Source of the DNA: Thermococcus sp. M36
Lineage (GTDB): Archaea > Methanobacteriota_B > Thermococci > Thermococcales > Thermococcaceae
Length of the DNA: 64,000 nt
Reading direction: 5' to 3'
NCBI RefSeq assembly: GCF_012027355.1
Contig: NZ_SNUH01000001.1
Coordinates: 124,001-188,000 of the forward strand
The translations under genes and the position numbers were made by a program. Position 1 is the first letter of the stretch, and every line of letters starts with the position of its first letter. Positions 16,911 to 24,973 of the stretch are shown piece by piece. The notes under the pieces are model-generated. The model ran no database searches. It worked only from the letters and a program-made list of their open reading frames with translations, and had not been told where the DNA came from.

Positions 16911-17825
16911 CTAGGCTTCCGCTTCCTCTCCGGAGAGCACGTAGACGCCGATGAGCATCAGCAGGCCGAAGAGGACTTTGAGGGGCGTGAGACTCTCGCC
17001 AAGGACCAGAAATGCCAAAAATGCCCCCATTAAGGTTGAGGTTGAAAAAATCGCCCCCGTCCGCATGGCCCCGATCTCTCTGAGGGCGAAGAGAAAGAGC
17101 ACGAGGGAAAAACCTATGCTAAGAGAGCCGACAGTCAGGAGGTAGGGGACGCTTTGGGCAGGGATTTCCAGAGGAACCCCTAGAAGAAACGCAAGCGAGA
17201 GGAGCGCGCTTCCACCAAAGAGGCCCTTCAAGGAAGTCACGAGAAGGAGATCGCGCTTGAGGCTAAGGAACTTGCTCAGGTTGTTATCTATGGCCCAGCA
17301 GAGGCCAGAGAAAACCACGAGGATGTTTCCAAGGAGGTTCTCGGTGAGACTCGCCTGCCCGGGGTCTTCCGTGGAGACCACCACTGCCCCGGTGAGAATG
17401 AGGAGGATTCCCAGACCCGTCCTCTTTGAGGAGCGTTCACCTAGAAAGATGATCGCTATGAGAACCGTGAACAGGGTCTCCGTGTTAAGGAGAATGGAAG
17501 CGTTCACCGCGGTGGTCCTTTCGAGGCCGATCATGTAGGAGAGAGGGGCCAGAAACGAGCCGAAGAGAATCACGAACGCCAGTATGAGTGCATCCCGCCC
17601 TGAAAAGAACTTCTGCGTTTTGGCTCCGGAGTTTAGCATATCGAGAATCCTATTTTTGAGCGGGGTGTGGCGGAGCAACATAAGGACTATTCCAGCAGTA
17701 ACGTAGATGCTCCCGGCGACGACTATTGGGTGGACGTCTCTGAGGGCGAGCTTGTTAAGGGTCGAACTCAGCCCAAAAAGAAACGCCGCAAGCAGGGCCC
17801 CGACGTAGCCGTAGTGGTGGGTCAT
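16911..17825 (-). CDS. EamA/DMT-superfamily transporter
   Basis: Membrane protein of 304 residues with ten predicted helices in two EamA repeats. The first repeat opens with LLAAFLFGLSSTLNKLAL, the second around GNILVVFSGLCWAIDNNLSK. Typical length for drug/metabolite exporters. Substrate unknown. The adjacent genes give no clue, and it appears to be transcribed alone. Confidence 0.88.
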   Translation of the reverse strand: MTHHYGYVGALLAAFLFGLSSTLNKLALRDVHPIVVAGSIYVTAGIVLMLLRHTPLKNRILDMLNSGAKTQKFFSGRDALILAFVILFGSFLAPLSYMIGLERTTAVNASILLNTETLFTVLIAIIFLGERSSKRTGLGILLILTGAVVVSTEDPGQASLTENLLGNILVVFSGLCWAIDNNLSKFLSLKRDLLLVTSLKGLFGGSALLSLAFLLGVPLEIPAQSVPYLLTVGSLSIGFSLVLFLFALREIGAMRTGAIFSTSTLMGAFLAFLVLGESLTPLKVLFGLLMLIGVYVLSGEEAEA

Positions 17826-17907
17826 GGTAGAAGAGAAGCGAACCGGCCTTATAAAGGTAGTTCACACGAAAAAAGGAAAGGTAGCACGGCGTTACACCTT
17901 AAGACAC

Positions 17908-19305
17908 TCACATCGCACAGCAGGGCATCTTCGAGATATCCCCCCGAAACGAGAGCGCCGCCAGCTTTATCGCCTCGCTCATCGTCGGGAAGACGTGGAG
18001 AGTCTCTATGACGTCATCAAGGGTCATGCGGCTCCGTAATATCATCACAGCTTCATGGATAATCTCCGCCGCGTTGTGGGCCAGTATGTGAACCCCGAGA
18101 ATTCTGCCGGTCTCATCGTCCACGACCATCTTAATGAGCCCCCGCTCCTCCCCGATTATCCGGGCCTTCGGGATGCTTGAGAACTCCACGGTATTGCAGA
18201 CGCATTTTCTCGCCTTTGAGGCCTCGCGGTCGGTCAGCCCGACGCTCGCCAGCTGGGGGTCTGTGAAAACAACCTTTGGAACAACGGAGTAGTTCATCTT
18301 AATCTTTTCCCCGCCGAGGGCGTTGCTCGCCGCTACGAAACCCTCGCGGGCGGCAACAGTTTCCAGCATGGGTTCGCCAATGACGTCGCCTGCTCCATAG
18401 ATGTTCTTTCCAGCCTGCATTGTCTCGTCAACGATAAGAAAGCCCCTTTCGTCCGTTCTAACGTCAAGGTTTTCGAGGCCCAAACCATCTGTGTTTGGGG
18501 CCCTTCCTGTTGCGAAGAAGATGTACTCGGCCTCAAAGATCCTCTCCCTCCCGTCAACGACAGCCTCAACAGTTATTCCATCACCGCCCTTTCTCACGGC
18601 CTTTGGGACCGCGGACGTGTGTATCTCCACCTCCTCGCTTAGAACTTCCTCAAGCTCCAGCGCCAGCTCCGGTTCCGCCTCAGGCACTATCCTTATGCTC
18701 CTCTGGAGGAGTGTTACCCTGCTACCTGCCCCAGCAAAGATTTGGGCAAACTCCAGTGCCTGCGCCCTTCCGCCGATAACTATGACAGAATCGGGAACCT
18801 CTCTGAGGTTCAGAGCCTCGACGTGCGTGAGAACCCTGTCCCCAACCTCTTCCAGCCCTTTGAGCGGGATTACCTTTGGTCTTGAGCCGGTTGCTATGAG
18901 GGCCTTCTCAAAGCCCAAGACTCTGCCATCGACTTCGACGGTATTCTTGGAGAGAAACCTGGCCGAACTCTCGACGTACTCGACGTTTTCAAGGTTTTCA
19001 ATGACCTCCTCGTACTTCTTCTTCCTAAGCGTTCTGACGAGCCGGTCTTTTCCCTCAACAAGTTCAGCAAAATCGAACTTCTTCACAGAGAATTTAAGCC
19101 CAGGATAAGGGCTGTAGAGGGCCCTGCGCTTGAGCTCAAGGGCGGTGAGCAGGTACTTCGTTGGGACACAGCCAATGTTAACGCAGGTGCCGCCTATCGG
19201 CCCCCTGTTGACCATCAGCGTCTTTGCTCCCAGTTCGTCCGCTTTCAGCGCGGCCGCGAAGCCAGCGGCACCGCCACCGACTATAAGAAAATCGTACTCT
19301 TCCAC
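17908..19305 (-). CDS. merA: Mercuric reductase (MerA core form)
   Basis: Flavoprotein of 465 residues of the disulfide-oxidoreductase family. FAD motif VGGGAAGFAAALKA, redox pair CVNIGC (41-46), an NAD(P) motif around VIVIGGRAQALEFAQ, and IYGAGDVIGEPML. The C-terminus is MPCCAM; vicinal cysteines there separate MerA, which hands Hg(II) to the active site, from lipoamide dehydrogenase and glutathione reductase. GTG 19305 lies six bases after GGAGGT. Open codons further upstream overlap the YHS gene and do not belong. It lacks the N-terminal HMA domain, which is encoded separately two genes upstream. Confidence 0.9.
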   Translation of the reverse strand: MEEYDFLIVGGGAAGFAAALKADELGAKTLMVNRGPIGGTCVNIGCVPTKYLLTALELKRRALYSPYPGLKFSVKKFDFAELVEGKDRLVRTLRKKKYEEVIENLENVEYVESSARFLSKNTVEVDGRVLGFEKALIATGSRPKVIPLKGLEEVGDRVLTHVEALNLREVPDSVIVIGGRAQALEFAQIFAGAGSRVTLLQRSIRIVPEAEPELALELEEVLSEEVEIHTSAVPKAVRKGGDGITVEAVVDGRERIFEAEYIFFATGRAPNTDGLGLENLDVRTDERGFLIVDETMQAGKNIYGAGDVIGEPMLETVAAREGFVAASNALGGEKIKMNYSVVPKVVFTDPQLASVGLTDREASKARKCVCNTVEFSSIPKARIIGEERGLIKMVVDDETGRILGVHILAHNAAEIIHEAVMILRSRMTLDDVIETLHVFPTMSEAIKLAALSFRGDISKMPCCAM

Positions 19306-19342
19306 CCCAAAACCTCCAGAGATAAAAGAGTGAAGGGAGACC

Positions 19343-19561
19343 TCAGTGGTGGCAGCCGCCCATGCGGTGCCCCCTGTGGTGGCTGTGGTGGGAGTGCCCG
19401 TGGTGAGAGTGGCCCCCCATGTCCCCGATGTACTTCTCGGGGTTCGCCTCGAACTCGGCCTTGCATCCTGGGGAGCAGAAGTAGTAGACCTTTCCGCCAT
19501 ACTCGGCCTTGAACCCGGTGTTCTCGTCGACTTCCATCCCGCAGACGGGGTCAATCGGCAT
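19343..19561 (-). CDS. YHS-domain metal-binding protein with His-rich tail
   Basis: Protein of 72 residues. The YHS/TRASH-type domain is [11 protein letters not shown] then [19 protein letters not shown], with three conserved Cys. Residues 50-72 are a Gly/His tail with about ten His and one Cys. This domain binds soft metals in copper and mercury systems. ATG 19561 directly follows the stop of the HMA gene, and the mercuric reductase start is 37 bases downstream. Confidence 0.9.
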   Translation of the reverse strand: MPIDPVCGMEVDENTGFKAEYGGKVYYFCSPGCKAEFEANPEKYIGDMGGHSHHGHSHHSHHRGHRMGGCHH

Positions 19562-19768
19562 TCAGGCCACCTCCACTTCGTAGCCGTACCTTTCGATGGC
19601 CCTGACTATGTCCTCAAGGCGCACCTTCCCAGGGTCAAACTCCACAACGGCCTTCTTTTCCTCAAGGCTAACGTTTCCCTTGGCACCGACGCTCTCTATG
19701 GCCTTGGTTATTCTCATGACGCAGTGGCTGCAGCTCATATTCGGTATCTTCAACACGACTTCGGTCAT
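19562..19768 (-). CDS. HMA-domain metallochaperone (MerP/CopZ-like)
   Basis: Protein of 68 residues forming one ferredoxin-fold HMA domain with MSCSHC as the metal-binding loop near residue 11 and the usual ending YGYEVEV. Without a signal peptide it acts in the cytosol. ATG 19768 follows GGTGAT; codons at 19774 and 19777 are in frame but lie inside that site. Its position before YHS and merA suggests delivery of Hg(II) to MerA, the task the fused HMA domain has in many bacterial enzymes. Confidence 0.9.
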   Translation of the reverse strand: MTEVVLKIPNMSCSHCVMRITKAIESVGAKGNVSLEEKKAVVEFDPGKVRLEDIVRAIERYGYEVEVA

Positions 19769-19862
19769 TTGCATCACCGATAATGACTAAGGGCGAAAGC
19801 TTATGGGGCTTACCCTTGCCAGAATGGAAACTAGAAACCGAACGTATAAACAAAAGTGAAAG

Positions 19863-20240
19863 TCACAGGGAGTCGATGATCCTCTTCACCTGCTCCTCCA
19901 TGGGCCTCATCAGCTCGACCACCTTCTCGCCTGCGATCTTCCAGGCGACGCTCGGCAGGGTTACGCCGAGGTAGTTGCCCTCCTCAGTCCTGTAGCCGAA
20001 GCCGGTGCACGGGAGCAGGGCACCTATGTTAGGGTCTACCTTCACAAGCTCCTCAACCAGCTCACTGTGGCAGATGAAGAGCAGGTGATAGTCGGCTATT
20101 ATTCCATTCTCCGTCTCAGTTATCGCAACGGGGATACGCTCGCCGATGAGCAGAAAGCCCGCTTCCTCCAGCTTTTTCTTGAAGCGCTCCCAGAGGAAGT
20201 CGAGATCCTCGTCAAAACGCCTGACGTAGTAGAACTCCAT
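19863..20240 (-). CDS. DUF302 protein
   Basis: Protein of 125 residues made of a single DUF302 domain. The two family cysteines are in FICHSEL and LLPCTGFGYR. ATG 20240 follows GGAGGTGG at a good distance; GTG 20249 is inside it. It lies between the mercury genes and a CoA-binding protein on the same strand with a 15-base gap to the latter. Function unknown, probably related to sulfur or metal stress by context. Confidence 0.82.
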   Translation of the reverse strand: MEFYYVRRFDEDLDFLWERFKKKLEEAGFLLIGERIPVAITETENGIIADYHLLFICHSELVEELVKVDPNIGALLPCTGFGYRTEEGNYLGVTLPSVAWKIAGEKVVELMRPMEEQVKRIIDSL

Positions 20241-20255
20241 GTCAGCCACCTCCGT

Positions 20256-20624
20256 TCAGCCCGAAGTTTCGACCATTATGCACCTTCCAAAGCTGTACTC
20301 CACGCCTTCCTCATCGAGGAACCTGGCTATCTCATCGCTCTCCGCCCCCGGCTGGAACCAGAGCCTTTTGAAACCCGCTTCAACGGCTTCCTTTGCGACC
20401 TGAAGCCCAACGTGGGGCGGAACCACAAAAACTATCACGTCAACGTCCCCGGGAAGCTCTCGAACGCTCCTGTAGCACCTGAGGCCTTCAATCTCATCGT
20501 ACTTGGGATTAACCGGGAAAACCTCAAAGCCCTTTCCAAGTAGGTCCCTGAGTATCACGTTGCCGTACTTGTCCGGGTTTGGGCTTGCCCCAACGAGAGC
20601 TATCCTCCTGAATTCGTTCGCGTT
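20256..20624 (-). CDS. CoA-binding-domain protein (YccU-like)
   Basis: Small Rossmann-fold protein of 122 residues. RIALVGASPNPDKYGN is the nucleotide/CoA loop; VDVIVFVVPPHVGLQV and FKRLWFQPGAESDEI follow, then the ending VEYSFGRCIMVE with the conserved Cys. It is the N-terminal domain type of succinyl-CoA synthetase alpha, standing alone. ATG 20624 is used because the residues beyond it upstream are not part of the domain. Ligand and role unknown. Confidence 0.87.
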   Translation of the reverse strand, partial: NANEFRRIALVGASPNPDKYGNVILRDLLGKGFEVFPVNPKYDEIEGLRCYRSVRELPGDVDVIVFVVPPHVGLQVAKEAVEAGFKRLWFQPGAESDEIARFLDEEGVEYSFGRCIMVETSG

Positions 20625-20690
20625 CATTTTCTCCACCACTAGTGAACTAGGCTTCATGCTTTTTATGCATTGCTGGACGAAATAGTTAAA

Positions 20691-21548
20691 TTAGGCCGCA
20701 CTCTCCGCGGCCCTTCTCTTTCGATCCATGGCTGGCCCCTTACCGTAGGCCCTCAGCACGAGGTAGAGGGCCACCAGCAAGTAGCCGAACTGGACTATCA
20801 CCCTCCCCCACTCCATGCTTACGGAGTAGCCAAAGAGCACCGCGAAGACCGAGCCTATAGCTCCCTTGTGGTGCCAGACGCTGTCTGATGGAATCCCGAG
20901 ATCGTAGGCGGTGCTCGCGAAGACGCCCAGGGAATAGCCCTCCTCCTCGGCCCACTCAATAAGCTCGTGTGTTCCGTAGCCAGCAAGGCCAGCGGCGACG
21001 AACACGAGCAGTATTGAGCTGAAGTAGAAGAACTTCCTGAGGTCTATCCTCATGCCGAGGCCGTAGATGAGGTACGCCAGGATCAGCGCACCGGCAAGGC
21101 CCGCCACAAGGCCCAGCAGGGTTCCCGAGGGGTTCTGGGTCATGAAGGGTGTGAGGAACAGCACCGTCTCAAGCCCCTCTCTAAAAACCACAATGAACGT
21201 GAAGCCTATTAAGGCCAGGGAGGCTATGGCAGTGCTCACCTTGCTCTCTATCTCCTCCTTAATGTTCCTGCCCTTCGTCGCCATCCAGTATATCATGGTC
21301 GTGAGGACTATGACGGCCAGATACGAGGCTATTCCCTCGAAGAGTTCCTTCTCTCCGAGCCCGCCGTATAACCTCAGTATGCCTATCCCAAGGAGCAGGC
21401 TAACCCCGACCGAAAGGGCAGTCCCTATCCACACGTCCTTTATCTGGCCTGCCCTGCCGGTTCTGCGCAGGTAGGCGATTATTATGGCGACTATTATCGC
21501 CGCCTCAAGTGCCTCTCTGAAAGTTATGAGGAACGCGCCAACGCTCAT
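20691..21548 (-). CDS. FTR1/EfeU-family iron permease
   Basis: Membrane protein of 285 residues with seven helices. The two Arg-Glu motifs of the family, REALE (11-15) in helix 1 and REGLE in helix 4, are intact; they carry ferric or ferrous iron across the membrane. No ferroxidase or EfeO/B partner is adjacent. The TATA-like AACTTATAAG lies about 50 bases before the ATG. It likely supplies the iron for the many ferritins and Fe-S enzymes nearby. Confidence 0.88.
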   Translation of the reverse strand: MSVGAFLITFREALEAAIIVAIIIAYLRRTGRAGQIKDVWIGTALSVGVSLLLGIGILRLYGGLGEKELFEGIASYLAVIVLTTMIYWMATKGRNIKEEIESKVSTAIASLALIGFTFIVVFREGLETVLFLTPFMTQNPSGTLLGLVAGLAGALILAYLIYGLGMRIDLRKFFYFSSILLVFVAAGLAGYGTHELIEWAEEEGYSLGVFASTAYDLGIPSDSVWHHKGAIGSVFAVLFGYSVSMEWGRVIVQFGYLLVALYLVLRAYGKGPAMDRKRRAAESAA

Positions 21549-21841
21549 GAGTTCACCCCCGAATTCTTTAGGTCAGTCTAAAATTGCTCGGCCAGCTTAT
21601 AAGTTTTATTTTTGCCAAATTGAAGCTTCGAAAAGAGCCTTCCAGAAGTCCACTGAACGGATCTCGATATGACACATGTCAAACTTCACAGGTTCGGATA
21701 CGGGACTAAGAAAAAACGGAACCGCAGAAAGTACACATCTTCGGGAAATGCGCCCAAAAAGCCCTCCAAAAAATGCAGGAGTGGGCAGGAGTATTTTCCA
21801 AAATGGAAATCTCAGTGATTGACAGGAAAAAAGATGAGGGG
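21549..21841. other. 293-base gap with a doubtful 49-codon basic reading frame
   Basis: Between the iron permease (minus) and the peroxiredoxin gene (minus, ends 21842). Near 21597 lies the permease TATA box. On the plus strand ATG 21669 to stop 21818 encodes a 49-residue peptide very rich in Lys and Arg (KKKRNRRK). It lacks a ribosome site and a clear promoter. I see no other structure here. Confidence 0.3.
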
Positions 21842-22411
21842 TCAGAGCTTCCCGACCAGGTCGAGGCTGACCTCAAGGGCATCCTTGCCAGGCTCCCAGC
21901 TTGCCGGACAGACCTGACCAGGGTGCTCGCGGACGTACTTTGAGGCCCTCAGCCTTCTCAGGATCTCCTTCGCGCTCCTGCCGATGCTGAGGTCGTGCAT
22001 CTCCATGTGGACAACCTTTCCATCGGGATCTATTATGAAGGTAGCCCTCCAGGAGATGCCCTCGTCCTCGATGTAGGTGCCGAAGAGCCTGCAGACTTTT
22101 CCGGCCGGGTCGGCGAGCATCGGATACTTTATCTTCTTTATGCCGGGCGAGGCGTCGTGCCAAGCCTTGTGGACATAAGCGGTGTCGGTTGAAACGCTTA
22201 TTATCTCGGCGCCCTCCTTTTTGAACTCCTCGTAGTAGTCGGCGAGCTCCTCAAGCTCCGTCGGGCAGACGAAGGTAAAATCAGCAGGATAGAAAGCAAG
22301 AACGACCCACTTGCCCCTGTAGTCCGAGAACTTCAGCTTTCCGATGTCGTCCTTTTCCGGGAAGTAGGCATCGGCCTCAAAGTCGGGAACGATTTCTCCA
22401 ACCTTCACCAT
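21842..22411 (-). CDS. AhpC/Prx-type 2-Cys peroxiredoxin
   Basis: Protein of 189 residues reducing peroxides. The peroxidatic Cys is in FTFVCPTELEEL and the resolving Cys in GQVCPASWEPG near the end. A central RATFIIDPDGKV strand-turn is typical. It lacks the long arm of the Prx6-like archaeal enzymes (about 216 residues). Upstream, ATTAG and CTAAT flank six bases close to the promoter (about 22432-22447), a possible operator. No reductase partner is adjacent, but the FMN reductase gene is divergent from it. Confidence 0.92.
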   Translation of the reverse strand: MVKVGEIVPDFEADAYFPEKDDIGKLKFSDYRGKWVVLAFYPADFTFVCPTELEELADYYEEFKKEGAEIISVSTDTAYVHKAWHDASPGIKKIKYPMLADPAGKVCRLFGTYIEDEGISWRATFIIDPDGKVVHMEMHDLSIGRSAKEILRRLRASKYVREHPGQVCPASWEPGKDALEVSLDLVGKL

Positions 22412-22551
22412 TTTGATTCACCTCGCACATTATTAGGACCATCTAATTTAAAAAGGTTTGTCTAACAAAGTGAAAAGTTCAAAAATCGAAAACATCCAAT
22501 TTTGAAAGACAAATTTAAATATCTTAAAAACGAACCAGATATGGTGGTAGA

Positions 22552-23118
22552 ATGAGGGTTAAGATAGTTCTCGGAACGGCAAGGGAAGGGAGAAAGAGCG
22601 AGAAGGTCGCGAAGTACATTACCAGAAAAGCCCAGGAACTCGGCTGGGAAGCGGAGCTGATAGACGTGAGGGACTACCTCTTACGCCACACACGCCGCTG
22701 GAATGTAACGCCGGAGATGGAGAGGTACCGGAAAAAGATTCTTGAGGCGGACTCACTGGTGATAGTTGCCCCCGAGTACAACGGGAGCTATCCTGGAGAG
22801 CTGAAGATACTCCTCGACACGATATACGACGAGTACGAGGCCCTGCCGGTCGGAATCGTTACCGTCTCGGTCGTTACAGGGGGAACGAGGCTACTGATGG
22901 AGCTTAGAACTGCCATGCTAAACTACCGCATGCTTCCAGTGGCCCAGGTGCTCCTCTACAACGTGGACGATATCTTTGAGGGGGAAGAGCTGATGGACGA
23001 GAAGTACATTGAGAGGGTTGAGAGGCTTTTCAGGACGCTTGAAAAGTATGCGAAGGCGCTGAAGCCGATAAGGGACGAGGTGAGAGAGAAGCTGACGAGG
23101 GACGTTGAGGGCCTGTGA
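22552..23118 (+). CDS. NADPH-dependent FMN reductase-family flavoprotein
   Basis: Flavodoxin-like protein of 188 residues. LGTAREGRKSEKVAKYI binds the FMN phosphate and VAPEYNGSYPGELKILLD is the second family motif. It reduces FMN, quinones or metal ions with NAD(P)H. A TATA-like TTTAAATAT lies about 40 bases ahead of GGTGGTAGAATG. Divergent from the peroxiredoxin gene. Confidence 0.88.
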   Translation: MRVKIVLGTAREGRKSEKVAKYITRKAQELGWEAELIDVRDYLLRHTRRWNVTPEMERYRKKILEADSLVIVAPEYNGSYPGELKILLDTIYDEYEALPVGIVTVSVVTGGTRLLMELRTAMLNYRMLPVAQVLLYNVDDIFEGEELMDEKYIERVERLFRTLEKYAKALKPIRDEVREKLTRDVEGL

Positions 23119-23124
23119 CCCCCT

Positions 23125-23685
23125 TCACCCCCTGCCTGCAAAGCCTTTGAAGTAAACCGTCGCCGGACAGCCCATACATTTCTTTCCATAGAGGTAGCAG
23201 TCGGTGCATACCTTGCCGCAGGGGGCGACCTCCCTCACGGGATCGAGCTTGAAGTCCACGAACTCGGGGTAAGCTGGGGAAGAACCCAGGGAAACGTCCA
23301 TCTCCCTGACTTCCTCTAGGGGGCGTATCGTGTTCTCTATGGTCACCTCCAGGGCGGAGTAGTTTTCCGCAATGAGGGCGAGGTTGAGGTTGTACTTCCC
23401 GGTCGTCGTGGCAACAAGAACGGTGCGGGGGCACTTCGCGAAGACGTCCGCCAGCCTCTCGGCCTCGTCCATACTCCTGACCCGCAGATTAACGACCGCT
23501 GAGACGAAGTTCCTCTTCCTGATGTTGAGGAGAGCCTGCACCTTCAGATCCCCGCGCCTTTCGAGCCTCTCAAGTCTCTCCCTCACGGAGGTGTGGCTTA
23601 TTCCAAGCTCCCTCGCGATTTCGCTCACCTTTGTCCTTCCGTCCTTCCTGAGCATGCGGTATATCCTCATGTCGCGCTCGTCCAT
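23125..23685 (-). CDS. Lrp/AsnC-family regulator with C-terminal Cys cluster
   Basis: Protein of 186 residues. Residues 5-52 form the helix-turn-helix (VSEIARELGISHTSVRERL). Residues 60-145 are the ligand-binding RAM-type domain. The extra tail (151-186) has five cysteines at 156, 160, 163, 170 and 173 in the pattern CxxxCxxCx6CxxC, which could bind an Fe-S cluster or zinc. Typical Lrp proteins of about 150 residues lack this, so it may sense redox state or metal. It probably controls itself and the divergent cytochrome b5 genes through the repeat at 23701-23720. Confidence 0.88.
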   Translation of the reverse strand: MDERDMRIYRMLRKDGRTKVSEIARELGISHTSVRERLERLERRGDLKVQALLNIRKRNFVSAVVNLRVRSMDEAERLADVFAKCPRTVLVATTTGKYNLNLALIAENYSALEVTIENTIRPLEEVREMDVSLGSSPAYPEFVDFKLDPVREVAPCGKVCTDCYLYGKKCMGCPATVYFKGFAGRG

Positions 23686-23700
23686 ACGATCACCTTCATT

Positions 23701-23720
23701 TTGAAGGTTCTTGCCTTCAA
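23701..23720. promoter_or_regulatory. Perfect inverted repeat, probable Lrp-family operator
   Basis: TTGAAGG and CCTTCAA flank a six-base spacer. The repeat lies between the divergent regulator and DUF2892/cytochrome genes and covers the expected start of the regulator transcript, whose TATA-like element is near 23732-23741. This fits autoregulation by the adjacent Lrp-type protein; binding itself is inferred. Confidence 0.65.
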
Positions 23721-23777
23721 TTTCCTGGGAAATGAATATAATTCTTTCGAATTTTGTAAAAAATTGAGGTGATGTTG

Positions 23778-23975
23778 ATGGAGAGGAACGAGGGGAACCT
23801 CGACAGGGCCATAAGAGTGGTCGTGGGGCTGATACTGCTGGGCCTCTGGGCGGCGGACAAGGTGCCGTATCCGACGGCCGTCCTTATAGTCGGCCTCATC
23901 GCACTGGTGACGGGGCTGACCGGATTCTGTGCCATTTATAAACTCCTCGGCATAAGTACATGCAAAGGGTGCTGA
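23778..23975 (+). CDS. DUF2892-type small membrane protein
   Basis: Protein of 65 residues. RNEGNLDRAIRVVVG is followed by two membrane helices and the ending CAIYKLLGISTCKGC. This is the YgaP/DUF2892 membrane hairpin, often fused to or found with rhodaneses and other sulfur proteins; here it stands alone. ATG 23778 follows GAGGTGATG. Nine bases separate it from the cytochrome gene, so the two share an operon. Confidence 0.85.
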   Translation: MERNEGNLDRAIRVVVGLILLGLWAADKVPYPTAVLIVGLIALVTGLTGFCAIYKLLGISTCKGC

Positions 23976-23984
23976 GGTGAAAGG

Positions 23985-24593
23985 GTGAAGCGCGTAACCA
24001 AGGTGCTCATAGTCTCCGGGGAGCTGCTGATAGCGGCCAGCCTGGCACTGATGATAACCGGCCTGGCAATGAATGACCCGGCGTCGGCCCTTGGGTCGCT
24101 GATGAGCTATGAAACGGCCAGGAGAGTCCACACCATAGCCTCCTACCTCTTCATACCGCTGTTCTACGTCCACGCGACGGCCGGCATATACATAGCCCTC
24201 GGCAGGTTCGAGAGCCTGAAAAAGCCCGGGGTCAGAAAGGCCGTGCTCTCGGCATGGACGCTCGGAGTGGCCTTGGTGGTTCTCCTGGCGCTGGTCCCCC
24301 AGGGGAGCCCCTTCGGGGCCTCAAGCGTCTCGGCCGCCCCCATTCTGACCCTCGAAGAGGTCGCGAAGCACAGCAACGAGACAGACTGCTGGGTCGTCGT
24401 TGAGGACAGGGTCTACAACGTTACAGAGCTCATAGACGAGCATCCAGGGGGCAGGGAGGCCATAATAAAGTACTGCGGAACCAACGCCACCGACGTCTTC
24501 TTCAGGGAGCACAGTCAGAACGACTACGAAGTCCTCCAGGTGTACTACATAGGGACAATCGGGGAACCCATAAACGGCACAGTGGGGGGATAA
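23985..24593 (+). CDS. Membrane protein fused to a cytochrome b5 haem-binding domain
   Basis: Protein of 202 residues. The N-terminal part has about four membrane helices with His49 and His63, the type of pair that binds haem b in membrane cytochromes. Residues 119-193 are a cytochrome b5 domain: DCWVVVEDRVYNVTELIDEHPGG with HPGG at 153-156 and a second axial His at 176. The b5 domain would lie on one face of the membrane after helix four. GTG 23985 follows GAGGTGAAAG. It suggests haem-based electron transfer. Controlled with its partner by the Lrp-like protein on the other strand. Confidence 0.87.
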   Translation: MKRVTKVLIVSGELLIAASLALMITGLAMNDPASALGSLMSYETARRVHTIASYLFIPLFYVHATAGIYIALGRFESLKKPGVRKAVLSAWTLGVALVVLLALVPQGSPFGASSVSAAPILTLEEVAKHSNETDCWVVVEDRVYNVTELIDEHPGGREAIIKYCGTNATDVFFREHSQNDYEVLQVYYIGTIGEPINGTVGG

Positions 24594-24594
24594 A

Positions 24595-24616
24595 GAAAAA
24601 AGCCCCACCTTTTTTA
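24595..24616. terminator. Bidirectional T-tract terminator
   Basis: AAAAAAG, a C-rich core and TTTTTT lie between the converging cytochrome b5 gene and the 78-codon gene. Each strand therefore reads a run of T after its gene. Confidence 0.6.
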
Positions 24617-24621
24617 TATTT

Positions 24622-24858
24622 TCAATCGCTTCCAGGCACGCCGTTTTCGGAAAGAACCCTGACCTGAACCTTCCCTTTCTTTATAAGCGCCATCTGGCGG
24701 AGCGCTATCGTCCCGTCGGTGTTAAGAACCTTGAAGGCGACGACCTTTACCTTCTCGCCAGTCTTGGGCTCCCTGAGGGCCATCACTTCGAGGTAAACCC
24801 TGTCAAGGTAGTCCGGCGCTAGTCTGTCCGCGCTTTCTGCCATAGCCTTGGCGTCCAT
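24622..24858 (-). CDS. Conserved hypothetical protein of 78 residues
   Basis: Small soluble alpha/beta protein (LDRVYLEVMALREPKTGEKVKVV, then VLNTDGTIALRQMALIKKG). No Cys, signal peptide or membrane helix. I recognise no family. Its codon use is like that of its neighbours, which supports a real gene. No clear promoter was found upstream. Confidence 0.6.
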   Translation of the reverse strand: MDAKAMAESADRLAPDYLDRVYLEVMALREPKTGEKVKVVAFKVLNTDGTIALRQMALIKKGKVQVRVLSENGVPGSD

Positions 24859-24973
24859 CCTGTGACATTGCCGTTGCCCACGTAGAAGAAGCCTCCTCTC
24901 ACGTTGTAGAACCCTTCAATCGGCTCACAAATATAAAATTTTCGGAAGTAACAAAACAAGGGAGTAAAAAGAA

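Noticed and set aside
19306-19554. N-terminal extension of MerA by 83 codons
   Set aside because: The extension lies on the YHS gene in another frame, is Ser/Thr/Arg-rich noise, and GTG 19305 has a good ribosome site.
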